A stretch of 64,000 bases of DNA from an uncultured Flaviramulus sp. (GCA_947501105.1 CANMUP010000002.1:248001-312000), one strand, 5' to 3'; shown: positions 27,621-36,803, counted from the first letter of the stretch. Translations and numbers: made by a program. The notes: generated from the letters alone by a model not told the origin.

Positions 27621-28250
27621 ATGAAGTATTACATTTTAATGATATTAACTTTAAGTTTTTTTTGCTGTAAAAAAACTAATAAAGAAACGTTACATGTAAA
27701 ACGTTTGCCATACTTTAATAGTGCCGATTTTACCCCAGAATGGAAAAAGGGAACACATAAAATCCCTCAGTTTTCATTTACAAATCAAAACGGAGAAAGC
27801 ATTACAAATAATACCTATAAAGGTAAAATATATGTAGCAGATTTCTTTTTCACTACATGTCCAGGTATATGTCCAAAACTTACAAAAAGTATGGGTAGCC
27901 TACAGGAAACTTATAAAAATGATGATGATATCATGTTGTTGTCACATTCGGTTATGCCTTGGGTAGATAATGTTGAAAAACTAAAAACATACAGTTTAGA
28001 AAATAGTGTTAATCCTATAAAATGGAATTTAGTTACAGGTGATAAAGATGCTCTTTATAATATAGCGCGCCATGGTTATTTTGCTGATGAAGATTTTGCC
28101 AAAACTAAAGATGAGGATGAGTTTATACACACCGAAAATTTTATTTTAGTTGATAAGCAAGGATATATCCGCGGTGTTTATAATGGTACAATTGCTTTAG
28201 ATGTAAAACGCCTAAGAAGACATATAGATATATTAAAGAAAGAAATATGA
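27621..28250 (+). CDS. SCO1/SenC family copper protein
   Basis: A 209-residue thioredoxin-fold lipoprotein. The start at 27621 gives MKYYILMILTLSFFCC, a short lipoprotein signal; the in-frame ATG at 27531 lies inside the upstream repeat and is rejected. The copper ligands of SCO proteins are all present: C80 and C84 in TTCPGICPK, and His170 in FIHTENF. SCO proteins deliver copper to the CuA centre of cytochrome oxidase or act as thiol-disulfide reductases. Here the neighbours are not oxidase genes but YHYH and YwqK-like lipoproteins. Two related inverted repeats flank the gene. Confidence 0.9.
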   Translation: MKYYILMILTLSFFCCKKTNKETLHVKRLPYFNSADFTPEWKKGTHKIPQFSFTNQNGESITNNTYKGKIYVADFFFTTCPGICPKLTKSMGSLQETYKNDDDIMLLSHSVMPWVDNVEKLKTYSLENSVNPIKWNLVTGDKDALYNIARHGYFADEDFAKTKDEDEFIHTENFILVDKQGYIRGVYNGTIALDVKRLRRHIDILKKEI

Positions 28251-28257
28251 TTGTTAA

Positions 28258-28360
28258 TGTCATTTCGACGTAAGGAGAAATCTCATAAGAGAATTAATAA
28301 TTTGGATTTTTATTATGAAGAGTAAAATTATGTGATATGTCACATGCGTTCGATATGACA
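28258..28360. repeat. Inverted-repeat element, copy 2, degenerate (downstream of the SCO gene)
   Basis: It begins TGTCATTTCGA, shared with the first copy, continues GGAGAAATCTCAT, and ends GTTCGATATGACA, complementary to the start with a mismatch. The middle is AT-rich and appears decayed. Confidence 0.5.
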
Positions 28361-28434
28361 ATAAAACATTTTTTTATTAAAAAGCTTTGCGTTTGTTCGC
28401 GAAGCTTTTCTATTTTTATGGAAATTTGAATTTT

Positions 28435-29490
28435 ATGAAACAAATTGCTTTTGTATTATTAGTTATCGTGTTTTTTTCTTGCAAGCAGGAAGATAAGTTT
28501 GTGCCTAGAAATATCTCAAGGATGTGGATTAAAGACATTATTGTTGATACTACTTTAAGTATAAGAGCAATTGAAATAATTGATAAAAATATCTATTATG
28601 CAGCCAATGAAGGAAACTTTGGAATTTCTTTAGAAGATGGAGGAAGAGTAATAGATATTTATACAAAGGATAGTGTAGCCATTTCTTTTCGATCTTCAGC
28701 ATTTAATAACAAAGATTTGTTTATTATGAGCGTAGAAACGCCAGCTTTAATTTACAAAATTAGTAAGGAAGAAAGAGTAAACGCGTTTATAAATCATAAA
28801 CTAGTCTACCAAGAAAACCACCCAAAAGCCTTTTACGATTCCATGGATTTTTGGAATAATGAAGAAGGTATTGCTATTGGAGATTCAACCGATGGTTGTT
28901 TAAGTGTTATAATTACTCGAGATGGAGGAAATACATGGAATAAATTGCTATGTGATGATTTGCCAAAGGGAACAGAAAACGAGGGAGCCTTTGCAGCTAG
29001 TGATACCAATATTGCAATTGTAGGCGATAAAACATGGGTAGCTACCACAGCAGGACGTATTTATTATTCGCCAGATAAAGGTAAAACTTGGGATGTATTT
29101 GAAACTCCAATAGTTAAGGAAAAAGATACTGAAGGTATTTATTCAATTGATTTTTATGATGAGCTTAATGGGTTTGCAATTGGTGGTGATTATACAAAGC
29201 CAGACGATAATGCAGCGAATAAAATAAGAACAAGTGATGGCGGGAAAACTTGGGAGTTAGTGGCTCAAAACAAAAACCCTAATTACAGAAGTTGTGTACA
29301 ATATATTCCAAACAGAAAAGGGAAGGAACTAGTTGCAATTGGTTTTAAGGGTATTGATTATAGTAATGATTCAGGAACTACTTGGAAACATTTAAGCGAC
29401 GAAGGCTTTTATACTATTCGATTTTTAAATGATAGTGTTGCTTATGCTGCAGGAACAGGAAGAATTTCTAAACTAACTTTTAGAGAATAA
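28435..29490 (+). CDS. BNR/YCF48-like beta-propeller lipoprotein
   Basis: A 351-residue protein. The start at 28435 gives MKQIAFVLLVIVFFSCK, a lipoprotein signal with Cys16. The body is a beta-propeller with repeated Asp-box (BNR) motifs: RDGGNTWNKL, PDKGKTWDVF, SDGGKTWELV and NDSGTTWKHL. Related proteins are annotated as photosystem II assembly factor-like (YCF48) or oxidoreductase, but no cofactor or active site is visible. It probably binds a partner or ligand on the membrane surface. It converges with the Spy-like gene across a shared terminator. Confidence 0.75.
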   Translation: MKQIAFVLLVIVFFSCKQEDKFVPRNISRMWIKDIIVDTTLSIRAIEIIDKNIYYAANEGNFGISLEDGGRVIDIYTKDSVAISFRSSAFNNKDLFIMSVETPALIYKISKEERVNAFINHKLVYQENHPKAFYDSMDFWNNEEGIAIGDSTDGCLSVIITRDGGNTWNKLLCDDLPKGTENEGAFAASDTNIAIVGDKTWVATTAGRIYYSPDKGKTWDVFETPIVKEKDTEGIYSIDFYDELNGFAIGGDYTKPDDNAANKIRTSDGGKTWELVAQNKNPNYRSCVQYIPNRKGKELVAIGFKGIDYSNDSGTTWKHLSDEGFYTIRFLNDSVAYAAGTGRISKLTFRE

Positions 29491-29516
29491 AAAAGAGAAG
29501 CTATCGCTTCTCTTTT
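29491..29516. terminator. Bidirectional terminator between convergent genes
   Basis: A perfect stem AAAAGAGAAGC / GCTTCTCTTTT with a TATC loop begins directly after the propeller gene stop codon and faces the convergent Spy-like gene. Confidence 0.85.
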
Positions 29517-29519
29517 AAT

Positions 29520-29975
29520 TTAATTTCTTTTTCCTCCTTCGTGACGCCGTTTTTTAAATTGTTCAAAAAGTTTTCTTTTAAAGTCTTCTTCAGCAATTTT
29601 TAAGAATAGTATTTTTTTAGGAGAAATTATTGTTTTTAATTTTGTTTCTAATGTAATACGTTCGCTGTGGATACTGTTTTCAACTTCAGCTAATCTGTTT
29701 AACAACTCTTGTGCTTTTTCGTCAGTTAACGTATCGTAATTTTGCTTAATTTCTTGGCGAATTTTTCTAATTTTTTGGTGCCTTAAAGCACTCATTTTTT
29801 CGTCATAAGCATTATATATAGGCCAAAACTGTTGTGCTTCTTTTTCAGTTAAATCTAATTTTTCTGTTATATGAGCTACTTTAAGCACTTTAATCCGTTC
29901 TTTCCTTTCCTTTCCTTGCGAAAAAGCAGTTAAAGTTAAACTTGCGAAAAGGAATGTTATTATAATTTTTTTCAT
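29520..29975 (-). CDS. Spy/CpxP-like periplasmic protein of an ECF sigma locus
   Basis: A 151-residue protein with a signal peptide (1-19, ending TAFSQG). The rest is almost entirely helical and highly charged, starting with KVAHITEKLDLTEKEAQQFWPIYNAY. This segment resembles the LTxxQ-type repeats of Spy/CpxP chaperone-sensors. The C-terminus is very basic (KKRRHEGGKRN). Bacteroidota often have such a gene third after an ECF sigma factor and a membrane protein, and databases call it a sensor of ECF-type sigma factor. Here the order is sigma, then membrane protein, then this gene. The role in sensing envelope stress is inferred. Confidence 0.7.
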   Translation of the reverse strand: MKKIIITFLFASLTLTAFSQGKERKERIKVLKVAHITEKLDLTEKEAQQFWPIYNAYDEKMSALRHQKIRKIRQEIKQNYDTLTDEKAQELLNRLAEVENSIHSERITLETKLKTIISPKKILFLKIAEEDFKRKLFEQFKKRRHEGGKRN

Positions 29976-30054
29976 CTATTTTATTTTTTTGCCTTATAAT
30001 TTCTCAGAAGACTATGATTTTTGTTAGCCTAATATATATTGGGGTTTTCATACT

Positions 30055-30564
30055 TTATTCTATTAGTAAATCTTCAATGTTTGCATTATCTAACAAATAA
30101 TCTTCTAACGACTCTTCTGAAATATCTGTATTTGTAAATGCTTCCGAATTTAATTCTTCTTCAGTTAATAATGATGCAAACTCGTAACTTGTAAAATCTT
30201 CTTCTTCTAAATAATTTTCGATAGATGCTGTTTCCAACGACTCAAAAGTTAATTTTTCTGGAGTATTAAAAAAAACATTAAACATAAGTATTAAACTTGC
30301 TGCCACTGCTGATACGTAAGCAGCTTTTCTCCATGAAAATAATGAGATTACTTTTGTTTCTTCTTTGTTGTCAAGAGTATTTAAAATTTTATCATTAACA
30401 GTTTCAAAATAATCGTTCGGAACTTTAAATCCAGTAGATTCAATAGCATCTAATTTGTTATCCTCTTTTAATTTACTAAAAAGTCTATCATTAAAAGATT
30501 CAAAGTATTTATCTGGAGTTTTATGTCCTGAAGATTTTATATTATGTAAATTATTGTTTTTCAT
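30055..30564 (-). CDS. Putative membrane anti-sigma-like protein
   Basis: A 169-residue single-pass membrane protein with the membrane segment at about 85-103 (AAYVSAVAASLILMFNVFF). The cytoplasmic N-terminal part holds two related repeats, SGHKTPDKYFESFNDRLFSKL and TGFKVPNDYFETVNDKILNTL. The outer C-terminal part is very acidic (many Glu and Asp). Gene order right after the ECF sigma factor (32-base gap), together with topology, suggests it binds and controls that sigma factor. No zinc-binding ASD motif (HxxxCxxC) is present. Confidence 0.65.
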   Translation of the reverse strand: MKNNNLHNIKSSGHKTPDKYFESFNDRLFSKLKEDNKLDAIESTGFKVPNDYFETVNDKILNTLDNKEETKVISLFSWRKAAYVSAVAASLILMFNVFFNTPEKLTFESLETASIENYLEEEDFTSYEFASLLTEEELNSEAFTNTDISEESLEDYLLDNANIEDLLIE

Positions 30565-30596
30565 CTGGTTATTTGACTAAATGATTACTTAAAGGT

Positions 30597-31139
30597 TTAA
30601 TCTTTAGTTAAATAGTCTTCTATTTTTTTTACCGCAATATGATAGGATGCCTTTAAGGCGCCTTCACTGGTTTCTAAAATATCTGACATATCTTTATACT
30701 TTATATTTTCAAAATACTTCATATTAAAAACTAATTGTTGCTTTTGTGGTAAAGTTGCTATGGCTTGTTGTAATTTTAACTGAATAGCATCACCCTCAAA
30801 ATAAACATCAGTAGTTAAATTATTTATTGCAATTTGTTGTACCTCTTCATTAGTTACCTGTAATCGTTTTGCATTTTTATTGATGAAGGTAATAGATTCG
30901 TTTGTTGCTATTCTATACATCCAAGAAAACAGTTTACTATCTCCTTTAAAGGTATTAATATTTTTATAAATTTTTATAAAAGTATTTTGTAGTACATCGT
31001 CTGTATCGTCATGCGATTTCACTATGTTTCGAATATGCCAATACAAGCGTTCCCTATAAAGCTTAAGCAAGGTTTTAAAGGCTTGTTCTTTATGGGCTTC
31101 AGATTTTAATTGTTCTAAAAGCTGTACTTCGTCAATCAA
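30597..31139 (-). CDS. ECF-type RNA polymerase sigma factor
   Basis: A 180-residue sigma-70 family protein with the two ECF domains only. Region 2 is at about 22-90 with DDVLQNTFIKIYKNI and LFSWMYRIATNESI. Region 4 is at about 120-175 with LPQKQQLVFNMKYFENIKYKDMSDIL and the helix-turn-helix TSEGALKASYHIAVKKI. It heads a three-gene set with a membrane anti-sigma-like protein and a Spy-like periplasmic protein. The signal is probably envelope stress; targets are unknown. Confidence 0.92.
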   Translation of the reverse strand: MIDEVQLLEQLKSEAHKEQAFKTLLKLYRERLYWHIRNIVKSHDDTDDVLQNTFIKIYKNINTFKGDSKLFSWMYRIATNESITFINKNAKRLQVTNEEVQQIAINNLTTDVYFEGDAIQLKLQQAIATLPQKQQLVFNMKYFENIKYKDMSDILETSEGALKASYHIAVKKIEDYLTKD

Positions 31140-31369
31140 AGAAAATAGTTTGGTTGTTAGACTATTAAATATACTAAAAGTTTAATACGATTTTTTTTAA
31201 TTTTTATTAAAAATTAATCAACTGACAATCAATTGTTTGGATTAAATTTTATCGATTAAGTGTATGATAACAACGATTAAATACGTATTTTTCTTGTATA
31301 ATCTGTTTTTTTGCTTTATGTTTGTATCAGAAACCTACTTATGTTGCTAGTCGTCCCCAAGTCTAGCAT
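31140..31369. other. Intergenic region between the ECF sigma gene and the MsbA-type gene
   Basis: It is AT-rich and non-coding. It holds a perfect palindrome TTAATTTTTA-T-TAAAAATTAA (31197-31217) and a short dyad TGCTAG (31345-31350) / CTAGCA (31363-31368) around TCGTCCCCAAGT. Neither is matched to a known family. The sigma gene promoter should lie in the right-hand vicinity of its start but no TAnnTTTG is clear. Confidence 0.4.
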
Positions 31370-31408
31370 AAAAAAAAGGATAGAAGCCCAAATCTCTATC
31401 CTTTTTTT
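31370..31408. terminator. Terminator downstream of the MsbA-type exporter gene
   Basis: A 14-base stem AAAAAAAGGATAGA / TCTATCCTTTTTTT with a T-run on either strand ends 20 bases after the exporter stop codon. Confidence 0.85.
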
Positions 31409-31428
31409 GTTTTTATATGTTTAGGTTT

Positions 31429-33285
31429 CTATTCGAAACTTTGCATTTCTACTAACTTTTTATAAGTGCCATTTTTAGCAATAAGATCTTTATGCTGCCC
31501 TTGTTCAACAATTTCACCTTTCTTTAAAACCACAATTTCATCAGCATTTTGTATAGTAGAAAGTCTGTGTGCAATAACAATTGATGTTCTGTTTTTCATC
31601 ATGTTTTCTAAAGCTACTTGTACTAAACGCTCACTTTCAGTATCGAGCGCAGATGTGGCTTCGTCTAAAACCATAATTGGTGGGCTTTTTAATACTGCAC
31701 GCGCAATACTTAAGCGTTGTTTTTGGCCGCCTGAAAGTTTATTCCCAGCATCACCAATATTGGTGTTAATACCTTCTTGTAAATCCTTAACAAACTCCCA
31801 AGCATTAGCAACCTTTAAAGCTTCAACTATTTGCTCATCGGTAGCTTCATCATTGCCTAACCTCATATTGTTTTTTATACTATCATTAAATAGAATAGCA
31901 TCTTGAGTTACAATACCTAATTGAGCTCGTAATGAACTTGTTGTTAAATCACTAATATCTAAACCATCAATTAAAACCTGTCCTTTATTTACATCATAAA
32001 AACGCGTAATTAAATTGGCGATAGTAGATTTTCCACTACCAGATTGCCCAACAAGAGCCACAGTTTTTCCTTTAGGAATAGTTAAAGAAAAGTTTTTAAG
32101 TACATATTCATTTTCATACTTGAATGAAATATTTTTGAACTCTATTTCAGAATCAAAAGTAGTTTTTTCAATAGCATCTACTTTATCCTTTAAAGGATTA
32201 GGAGTGTCAATAATTTCTTGGATTCTTTCCGCAGCAGCGCCACCTCTCTTAATATTATAAAGCGCTCTTGAAATAGCTTTTGCGGGAACCAAAATATTAT
32301 AAGATAAGCCCATATATGTTATAAACTCACTTCCTTTTAACGTTGCTTTTTTTGATATAAATAAAAAATCTATCTCGCCAGTTATTACCATAGATCCACC
32401 AAACCATAAAATAGCTGCTATAATACATATGCCCAGAAATTCACTAGTTGGAGAAGCTAAATTTTGACGATTTAAGAGTTTGTTTGAGAAGTGGTAAAAA
32501 CGAGATGTAGATTCTTGAAATTTACCATTAAATTTATCTTCAGCATTAAAACCTTTAATAATGCGTAGTCCTGTTAAAGTCTCTTCTAAGGTTGAAAGAA
32601 AGGTTCCTTGTTCTTTTTGAACACGATCTGATTTTCGTTTTAAACTTTTACCAATTCTTGAAATAATAAGGCCCATTATAGGAATGAAAATAAATACAAA
32701 TAAGGTTAATTCTGTACTTATTAAAAGCATAGCAGTTATAGTAAAAATAATTGTTAGTGGTTCTCTAACAATAAGCTCTAAAACAGATAAAAAGGAATAT
32801 TGTAAATCTAAAATATCACTAGTTACTCTCGACAATATATCTCCTTTTCGTTTTTCTGAAAAAAATGAAAGCGGTAATTCCACCGTTTTTTTATAAACAG
32901 CATTTCTTAAATCACGAATAACACCATTACGTAAAAAAACTAAAAAATAATTTGCTAAATACCCTGAAATGTTTTTAAATAAAAACATAAAAATGATTAG
33001 AACAACAACAAATGAAAGAGCTCTGAGATCATCGCCATGAGAGTACTCGTTAACTTGATATGCTAGGTAGTTTTCGAAAAAATCCTTAATCTCAGTTATT
33101 TTTCCTAAAACAGGTTTTGTTGTAGGTGCAACCACATCTTCTTTAAAAAGAATATCTAGCATCGGAATTAGTACGATAAAAGATAAAACGCCAAATAAAG
33201 CAAAAAACACATTAGAAATAATGTGTCCTATAGCAAAGCGCTTATACGGTTTTGCATACCGTAGTATGTTTGCAAAATGATTCAT
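31429..33285 (-). CDS. ABC exporter, fused permease and ATPase (MsbA/lipid exporter type)
   Basis: A 618-residue half-transporter. The membrane domain (about 15-330) has six helices; the ATPase domain covers about 365-610. Motifs are Walker A GQSGSGKST, Q-loop VTQDAILF, signature LSGGQKQR, Walker B MVLDEATSALD and the switch His in VIAHRLST. Size and order match MsbA-type flippases for lipid A core, though multidrug export cannot be excluded. Its ATG overlaps the stop of the phosphohexomutase gene by one base (TAATG), which suggests coupled translation. Confidence 0.88.
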   Translation of the reverse strand: MNHFANILRYAKPYKRFAIGHIISNVFFALFGVLSFIVLIPMLDILFKEDVVAPTTKPVLGKITEIKDFFENYLAYQVNEYSHGDDLRALSFVVVLIIFMFLFKNISGYLANYFLVFLRNGVIRDLRNAVYKKTVELPLSFFSEKRKGDILSRVTSDILDLQYSFLSVLELIVREPLTIIFTITAMLLISTELTLFVFIFIPIMGLIISRIGKSLKRKSDRVQKEQGTFLSTLEETLTGLRIIKGFNAEDKFNGKFQESTSRFYHFSNKLLNRQNLASPTSEFLGICIIAAILWFGGSMVITGEIDFLFISKKATLKGSEFITYMGLSYNILVPAKAISRALYNIKRGGAAAERIQEIIDTPNPLKDKVDAIEKTTFDSEIEFKNISFKYENEYVLKNFSLTIPKGKTVALVGQSGSGKSTIANLITRFYDVNKGQVLIDGLDISDLTTSSLRAQLGIVTQDAILFNDSIKNNMRLGNDEATDEQIVEALKVANAWEFVKDLQEGINTNIGDAGNKLSGGQKQRLSIARAVLKSPPIMVLDEATSALDTESERLVQVALENMMKNRTSIVIAHRLSTIQNADEIVVLKKGEIVEQGQHKDLIAKNGTYKKLVEMQSFE

Positions 33286-35015
33286 TAGCTAAGTTGCATA
33301 TCTTTAACAATTGCTGCTATTTTATTGTCTAGTTGATTTTCAACAGTTTTAAACTCTGATGCTGAATTTAAAGCCGTGTTTACACTTATATAGAATTTAA
33401 TTTTTGGTTCTGTTCCACTTGGTCTCAAGGCAACTTTACTACCATCTTCAGTATAATAAATTAATACATTTGATTTTGGAATATCTATTACAGATTCTTC
33501 GCCAGTTAACATATTTTTTGAAACAGATAGTTGATAATCTTCAATTTTAACCACTTTAGACCCGTTTACTTCTGTTAATGGGTTTTTACGAGCATCAATC
33601 ATCATTTGTTTTATTTCTTGAGCACCTTCTATACCTTTTTTGGTTAGTGAAATTAAGTGTTCTTTATAAAAACCATGCTCAACATATAAATCTATTAATT
33701 CTTTATAAAGTGAACCTCCATTTGCTTTTGCTTGAGCAGCAATTTCGCAAGCTAAAAGGGTAGAGGTTACGGCATCTTTATCGCGTACAAAATCACCAAC
33801 CATATACCCGAAACTTTCTTCACCACCTCCAATAAAATTAAGGTGTTTATAATCATGAATTAATTTAGCAATCCATTTAAAACCAGTAAGCACAATTTTA
33901 CTTTCGACATTATAAGAAGCAGCAAGATTGTTTAACATTGGTGTTGAAACTATAGTAGATGCTATAAATTCTTTACCCTTAATTTTATTTTCTTTTTTCC
34001 ATTGTTTAAGAAGGAATTCGGTCATCATTAACATGGTTTGATTACCGTTAAGTAGTTGTAATTCGTTTTCCGAATTGCGAACTGCAATACCTAATCTATC
34101 ACAATCAGGATCGGTACCAATAACAATATCTGCATTTACTTCATTTGCTAATTCCAAAGCCATTTTTAAAGCAGCTGGTTCTTCTGGGTTTGGAGAAACT
34201 ACTGTTGGGAAATCGCCATCTGGTACTTCTTGCTCTTTTACAATATGCACATTTTTATATCCAGCACGTTTTAAAGTTTCTGGAACCGCAGTAATTGATG
34301 TTCCGTGTAGTGATGTAAAAACAATAGTTAAATCATCTTTAGCAACTTCAGAAGTATTAAAGCTTCCGTTGTTTACAGAGGCATTAATAAAAACATCATC
34401 AACATCTTTTCCTATATAATGAATTAAATCATCATTGGCTTTGAATTTTATATCAGCATAATCTAAATTATCTATCACATTGATAATAGCGTTATCATGT
34501 GGAGGTACTAACTGTCCACCATCTTGCCAATACACTTTGTAACCATTGTATTCTGGTGGATTGTGTGACGCTGTTAAAACTATACCACAGTGGCAGTTTA
34601 AATGTTTTAGTGCAAATGATAATTCTGGTGTGGCTCTTAAATCTTCAAATAAATAGACTTCAATACCGTTTGCTGAGAACACATCGGCTACTACTTTTGC
34701 TAACGATTTACTATTGTGTCTACAATCGTAAGCTATTACTGTTTTTGGTGTTTCGTTAGGAAAAGACTTGTGTAAATAATCGCTTAATCCTTGAGTGTTT
34801 TTTCCTAAAGTGTATTTATTAATTCTGTTGGTGCCAACGCCCATAATACCACGCATTCCGCCTGTTCCAAATTCCAAGTCTTTATAAAAACTTTCTTGAA
34901 TATCTTCAGGGTTATTAGCAATACTATCTTTTATGATTTGCTGTGTTTCTGCATCAAAAGCAGGTGTTAACCACGTATTAATTCTGTCTAAAATTTCTGG
35001 TTTAATATAAATCAT
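33285..35015 (-). CDS. Phospho-sugar mutase (phosphoglucomutase/phosphomannomutase family)
   Basis: A 576-residue enzyme of the alpha-D-phosphohexomutase superfamily, which interconverts hexose 1- and 6-phosphates. The active Ser is in [13 protein letters not shown]. The metal loop is DPDCDRLG, the sugar-binding loop GGEESFGY, and the phosphate-binding loop [12 protein letters not shown]. Length and the DPDCDR form match the PGM2/PMM group rather than short PMM or GlmM. It feeds sugar-nucleotide synthesis. Coupling to an MsbA-type exporter suggests a cell-envelope role, but this is inference. A TATTTTTG -7 element lies upstream at 35040-35047. Confidence 0.92.
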   Translation of the reverse strand: MIYIKPEILDRINTWLTPAFDAETQQIIKDSIANNPEDIQESFYKDLEFGTGGMRGIMGVGTNRINKYTLGKNTQGLSDYLHKSFPNETPKTVIAYDCRHNSKSLAKVVADVFSANGIEVYLFEDLRATPELSFALKHLNCHCGIVLTASHNPPEYNGYKVYWQDGGQLVPPHDNAIINVIDNLDYADIKFKANDDLIHYIGKDVDDVFINASVNNGSFNTSEVAKDDLTIVFTSLHGTSITAVPETLKRAGYKNVHIVKEQEVPDGDFPTVVSPNPEEPAALKMALELANEVNADIVIGTDPDCDRLGIAVRNSENELQLLNGNQTMLMMTEFLLKQWKKENKIKGKEFIASTIVSTPMLNNLAASYNVESKIVLTGFKWIAKLIHDYKHLNFIGGGEESFGYMVGDFVRDKDAVTSTLLACEIAAQAKANGGSLYKELIDLYVEHGFYKEHLISLTKKGIEGAQEIKQMMIDARKNPLTEVNGSKVVKIEDYQLSVSKNMLTGEESVIDIPKSNVLIYYTEDGSKVALRPSGTEPKIKFYISVNTALNSASEFKTVENQLDNKIAAIVKDMQLS

Positions 35016-35039
35016 GCGATGTTAATTAGTTACACGGTA

Positions 35040-35047
35040 CAAAAATA
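35040..35047 (-). promoter_or_regulatory. -7 promoter element (TATTTTTG) of the mutase-exporter operon
   Basis: It is an exact TAnnTTTG match on the minus strand, 24 bases before the mutase start codon. Confidence 0.45.
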
Positions 35048-35125
35048 AACATTTCAGTAGTTTGTTTGTTGTTTTTATAATTAGAAATACAATTTTATAA
35101 CTAAAACGTTTTAGCAATTAAAGAG

Positions 35126-36076
35126 TTAATGAAAATTCAATTCGTCTTTAACTAAATAACGTTTTTTGTTTTGCTTGGTGCGAAGAATAATTTCGCCTAA
35201 AAATCCGGCAACAAAAAATTGAGTACCTATTATCATTGTTGACAATGCAATATAAAACTGAGGGCGTTGTGTGATAAGCCTACCAGTTGGGTTAAAAAAT
35301 AATTTATCTATTCCTAAATATATAGCAAAACTAAACCCAACAGCAAACATAATAAACCCTAATGCACCAAATAAGTGCATTGGGCGTTTACCAAATCGAG
35401 ATAAAAACCAAATGGTTATTAAATCTAAAAAGCCATGTACAAAGCGATTCATACCAAATTTAGTTTCACCATATTTTCTAGCTTGGTGTTGTACCACTTT
35501 TTCGCCAATTTTTGTAAACCCTGCATTTTTAGAAAGTACAGGAATATAGCGATGCATTTCGCCATTAACATCTATATTCTTTACAACATCTAATTTGTAA
35601 GCTTTAAGTCCGCAATTAAAATCATGCAGTTTTACTCCCGAAGTTCTTCGCGCTGCCCAATTAAATAATTTTGAAGGTAAATTTTTGGCTATAACAGAAT
35701 CGTAGCGTTTCTTTTTCCATCCAGAAACTAAATCGTAGCCATCATTTATAATCATGTTATACAGCTCTGGAATTTCGTTTGGATTATCTTGTAAATCAGC
35801 ATCCATAGTAATTACAACATCGCCTTGAGCTTTTTCAAAACCAGCATGTAGTGCTTGCGATTTCCCAAAGTTTTTTAGGAAACGGATGCCTTTTACTTGT
35901 TTGTTAAGGCTAGATAGGTTACTAATAATTTGCCAAGAATTATCAGTACTACCGTCGTCAATAAAAATAATTTCATAAGAAAAATGATTGGATTGCATAA
36001 CTTTTGCAATCCAATCATTTAATTCTGTTAAAGACTCTTGTTCGTTAAGTAGTGGTATGACTACAGATATATTCAT
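35126..36076 (-). CDS. Family 2 glycosyltransferase, DPM1/ArnC-like, with membrane anchor
   Basis: A 316-residue GT2 enzyme. The nucleotide-sugar domain begins VVIPLLNEQESL and has FIDDGSTDNSW and the metal motif DADLQDNP. Two C-terminal membrane helices (about 232-255 and 268-295) match enzymes that transfer a sugar to polyprenyl phosphate. The product is probably a lipid-linked sugar for envelope glycans or aminoarabinose-type lipid A changes. It follows the DUF4199 gene on the same strand with a 54-base gap, a pairing often seen in flavobacteria. Confidence 0.88.
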   Translation of the reverse strand: MNISVVIPLLNEQESLTELNDWIAKVMQSNHFSYEIIFIDDGSTDNSWQIISNLSSLNKQVKGIRFLKNFGKSQALHAGFEKAQGDVVITMDADLQDNPNEIPELYNMIINDGYDLVSGWKKKRYDSVIAKNLPSKLFNWAARRTSGVKLHDFNCGLKAYKLDVVKNIDVNGEMHRYIPVLSKNAGFTKIGEKVVQHQARKYGETKFGMNRFVHGFLDLITIWFLSRFGKRPMHLFGALGFIMFAVGFSFAIYLGIDKLFFNPTGRLITQRPQFYIALSTMIIGTQFFVAGFLGEIILRTKQNKKRYLVKDELNFH

Positions 36077-36130
36077 TTATATGTTTCAAAATTGTACACT
36101 TCAAAAATACTGAAATTATTTAAGTGAATA

Positions 36131-36646
36131 CTACGCTTCTTTTTTCATTACTAATCCACCAATTAAAGAATAAATTAGTCCAAAAATAGCACTTAGAGCT
36201 ATCCAAACGGCAGAGCCTAATAATGGGTTTTGAAATTTTTCCATAATCTCCATTTGCTGTTCAACCATTTCTGGAGTAACATTTGGGTTTTCTAATAATT
36301 TCTCTCCAGTTTTTTCTATCACTTGCCCCATAAATTCTGGGTCTATAAAATAATTAAATACAAGCCCATAAACTACATTTACTAAAGCACTAATAATAGC
36401 TATAAGAAGTCCAATTTTAATTGCAGTTGATAATGTTAATATGCCATTATTCTGTTTTTTATAAGAACTAATAGCAAACATAATCACTACTGGGAATATT
36501 ATATAGTAGAGGTAATTAGGCCACTGTACGCCCTCTAACGCCATGCCAGTTGCATAAAGTGTAACCGAAATGAGTACCATTATTGCTCCCAGAATTAGGC
36601 CATAATTAATTGAAAAGCTACCTGGTTTAAGTTCTTTTGTTTCCAT
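36131..36646 (-). CDS. DUF4199 membrane protein
   Basis: A 171-residue protein with four hydrophobic segments (about 13-33, 42-62, 73-100 and 143-168). The loop between the third and fourth is rich in Glu, Met and Gln. The start KPGSFSINYGLILG and the end IFGLIYSLIGGLVMKKE match the DUF4199 family, which is nearly confined to Bacteroidota. Function unknown. It is probably co-transcribed with the downstream glycosyltransferase. A TATCTTTG element is at 36685-36692 on the minus strand. Confidence 0.8.
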   Translation of the reverse strand: METKELKPGSFSINYGLILGAIMVLISVTLYATGMALEGVQWPNYLYYIIFPVVIMFAISSYKKQNNGILTLSTAIKIGLLIAIISALVNVVYGLVFNYFIDPEFMGQVIEKTGEKLLENPNVTPEMVEQQMEIMEKFQNPLLGSAVWIALSAIFGLIYSLIGGLVMKKEA

Positions 36647-36684
36647 AATATTTTGTTTAATTTGTTAGTTGATTGGTTAGTATT

Positions 36685-36692
36685 CAAAGATA
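36685..36692 (-). promoter_or_regulatory. -7 promoter element (TATCTTTG) of the DUF4199-GT2 operon
   Basis: It is an exact TAnnTTTG match on the minus strand, 38 bases before the start codon. Confidence 0.4.
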
Positions 36693-36736
36693 GCAAAACG
36701 TTACATCTTTAGTTGAAATAAAAAATATTAAAAAGT

Positions 36737-36767
36737 GTTGTACATTTATAAAAAATACGTAAATTTG
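36737..36767 (+). promoter_or_regulatory. Promoter of rpmE2
   Basis: A -33-like TTG(T) at 36738-36741 and the -7 element TAAATTTG at 36760-36767 are separated by 18 bases, close to the Bacteroidota consensus. The L31 start codon is 36 bases downstream. Confidence 0.65.
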
Positions 36768-36803
36768 CAGCTCGAAAATAAAAAAGAATAAAAGCGTTTA
36801 GCG

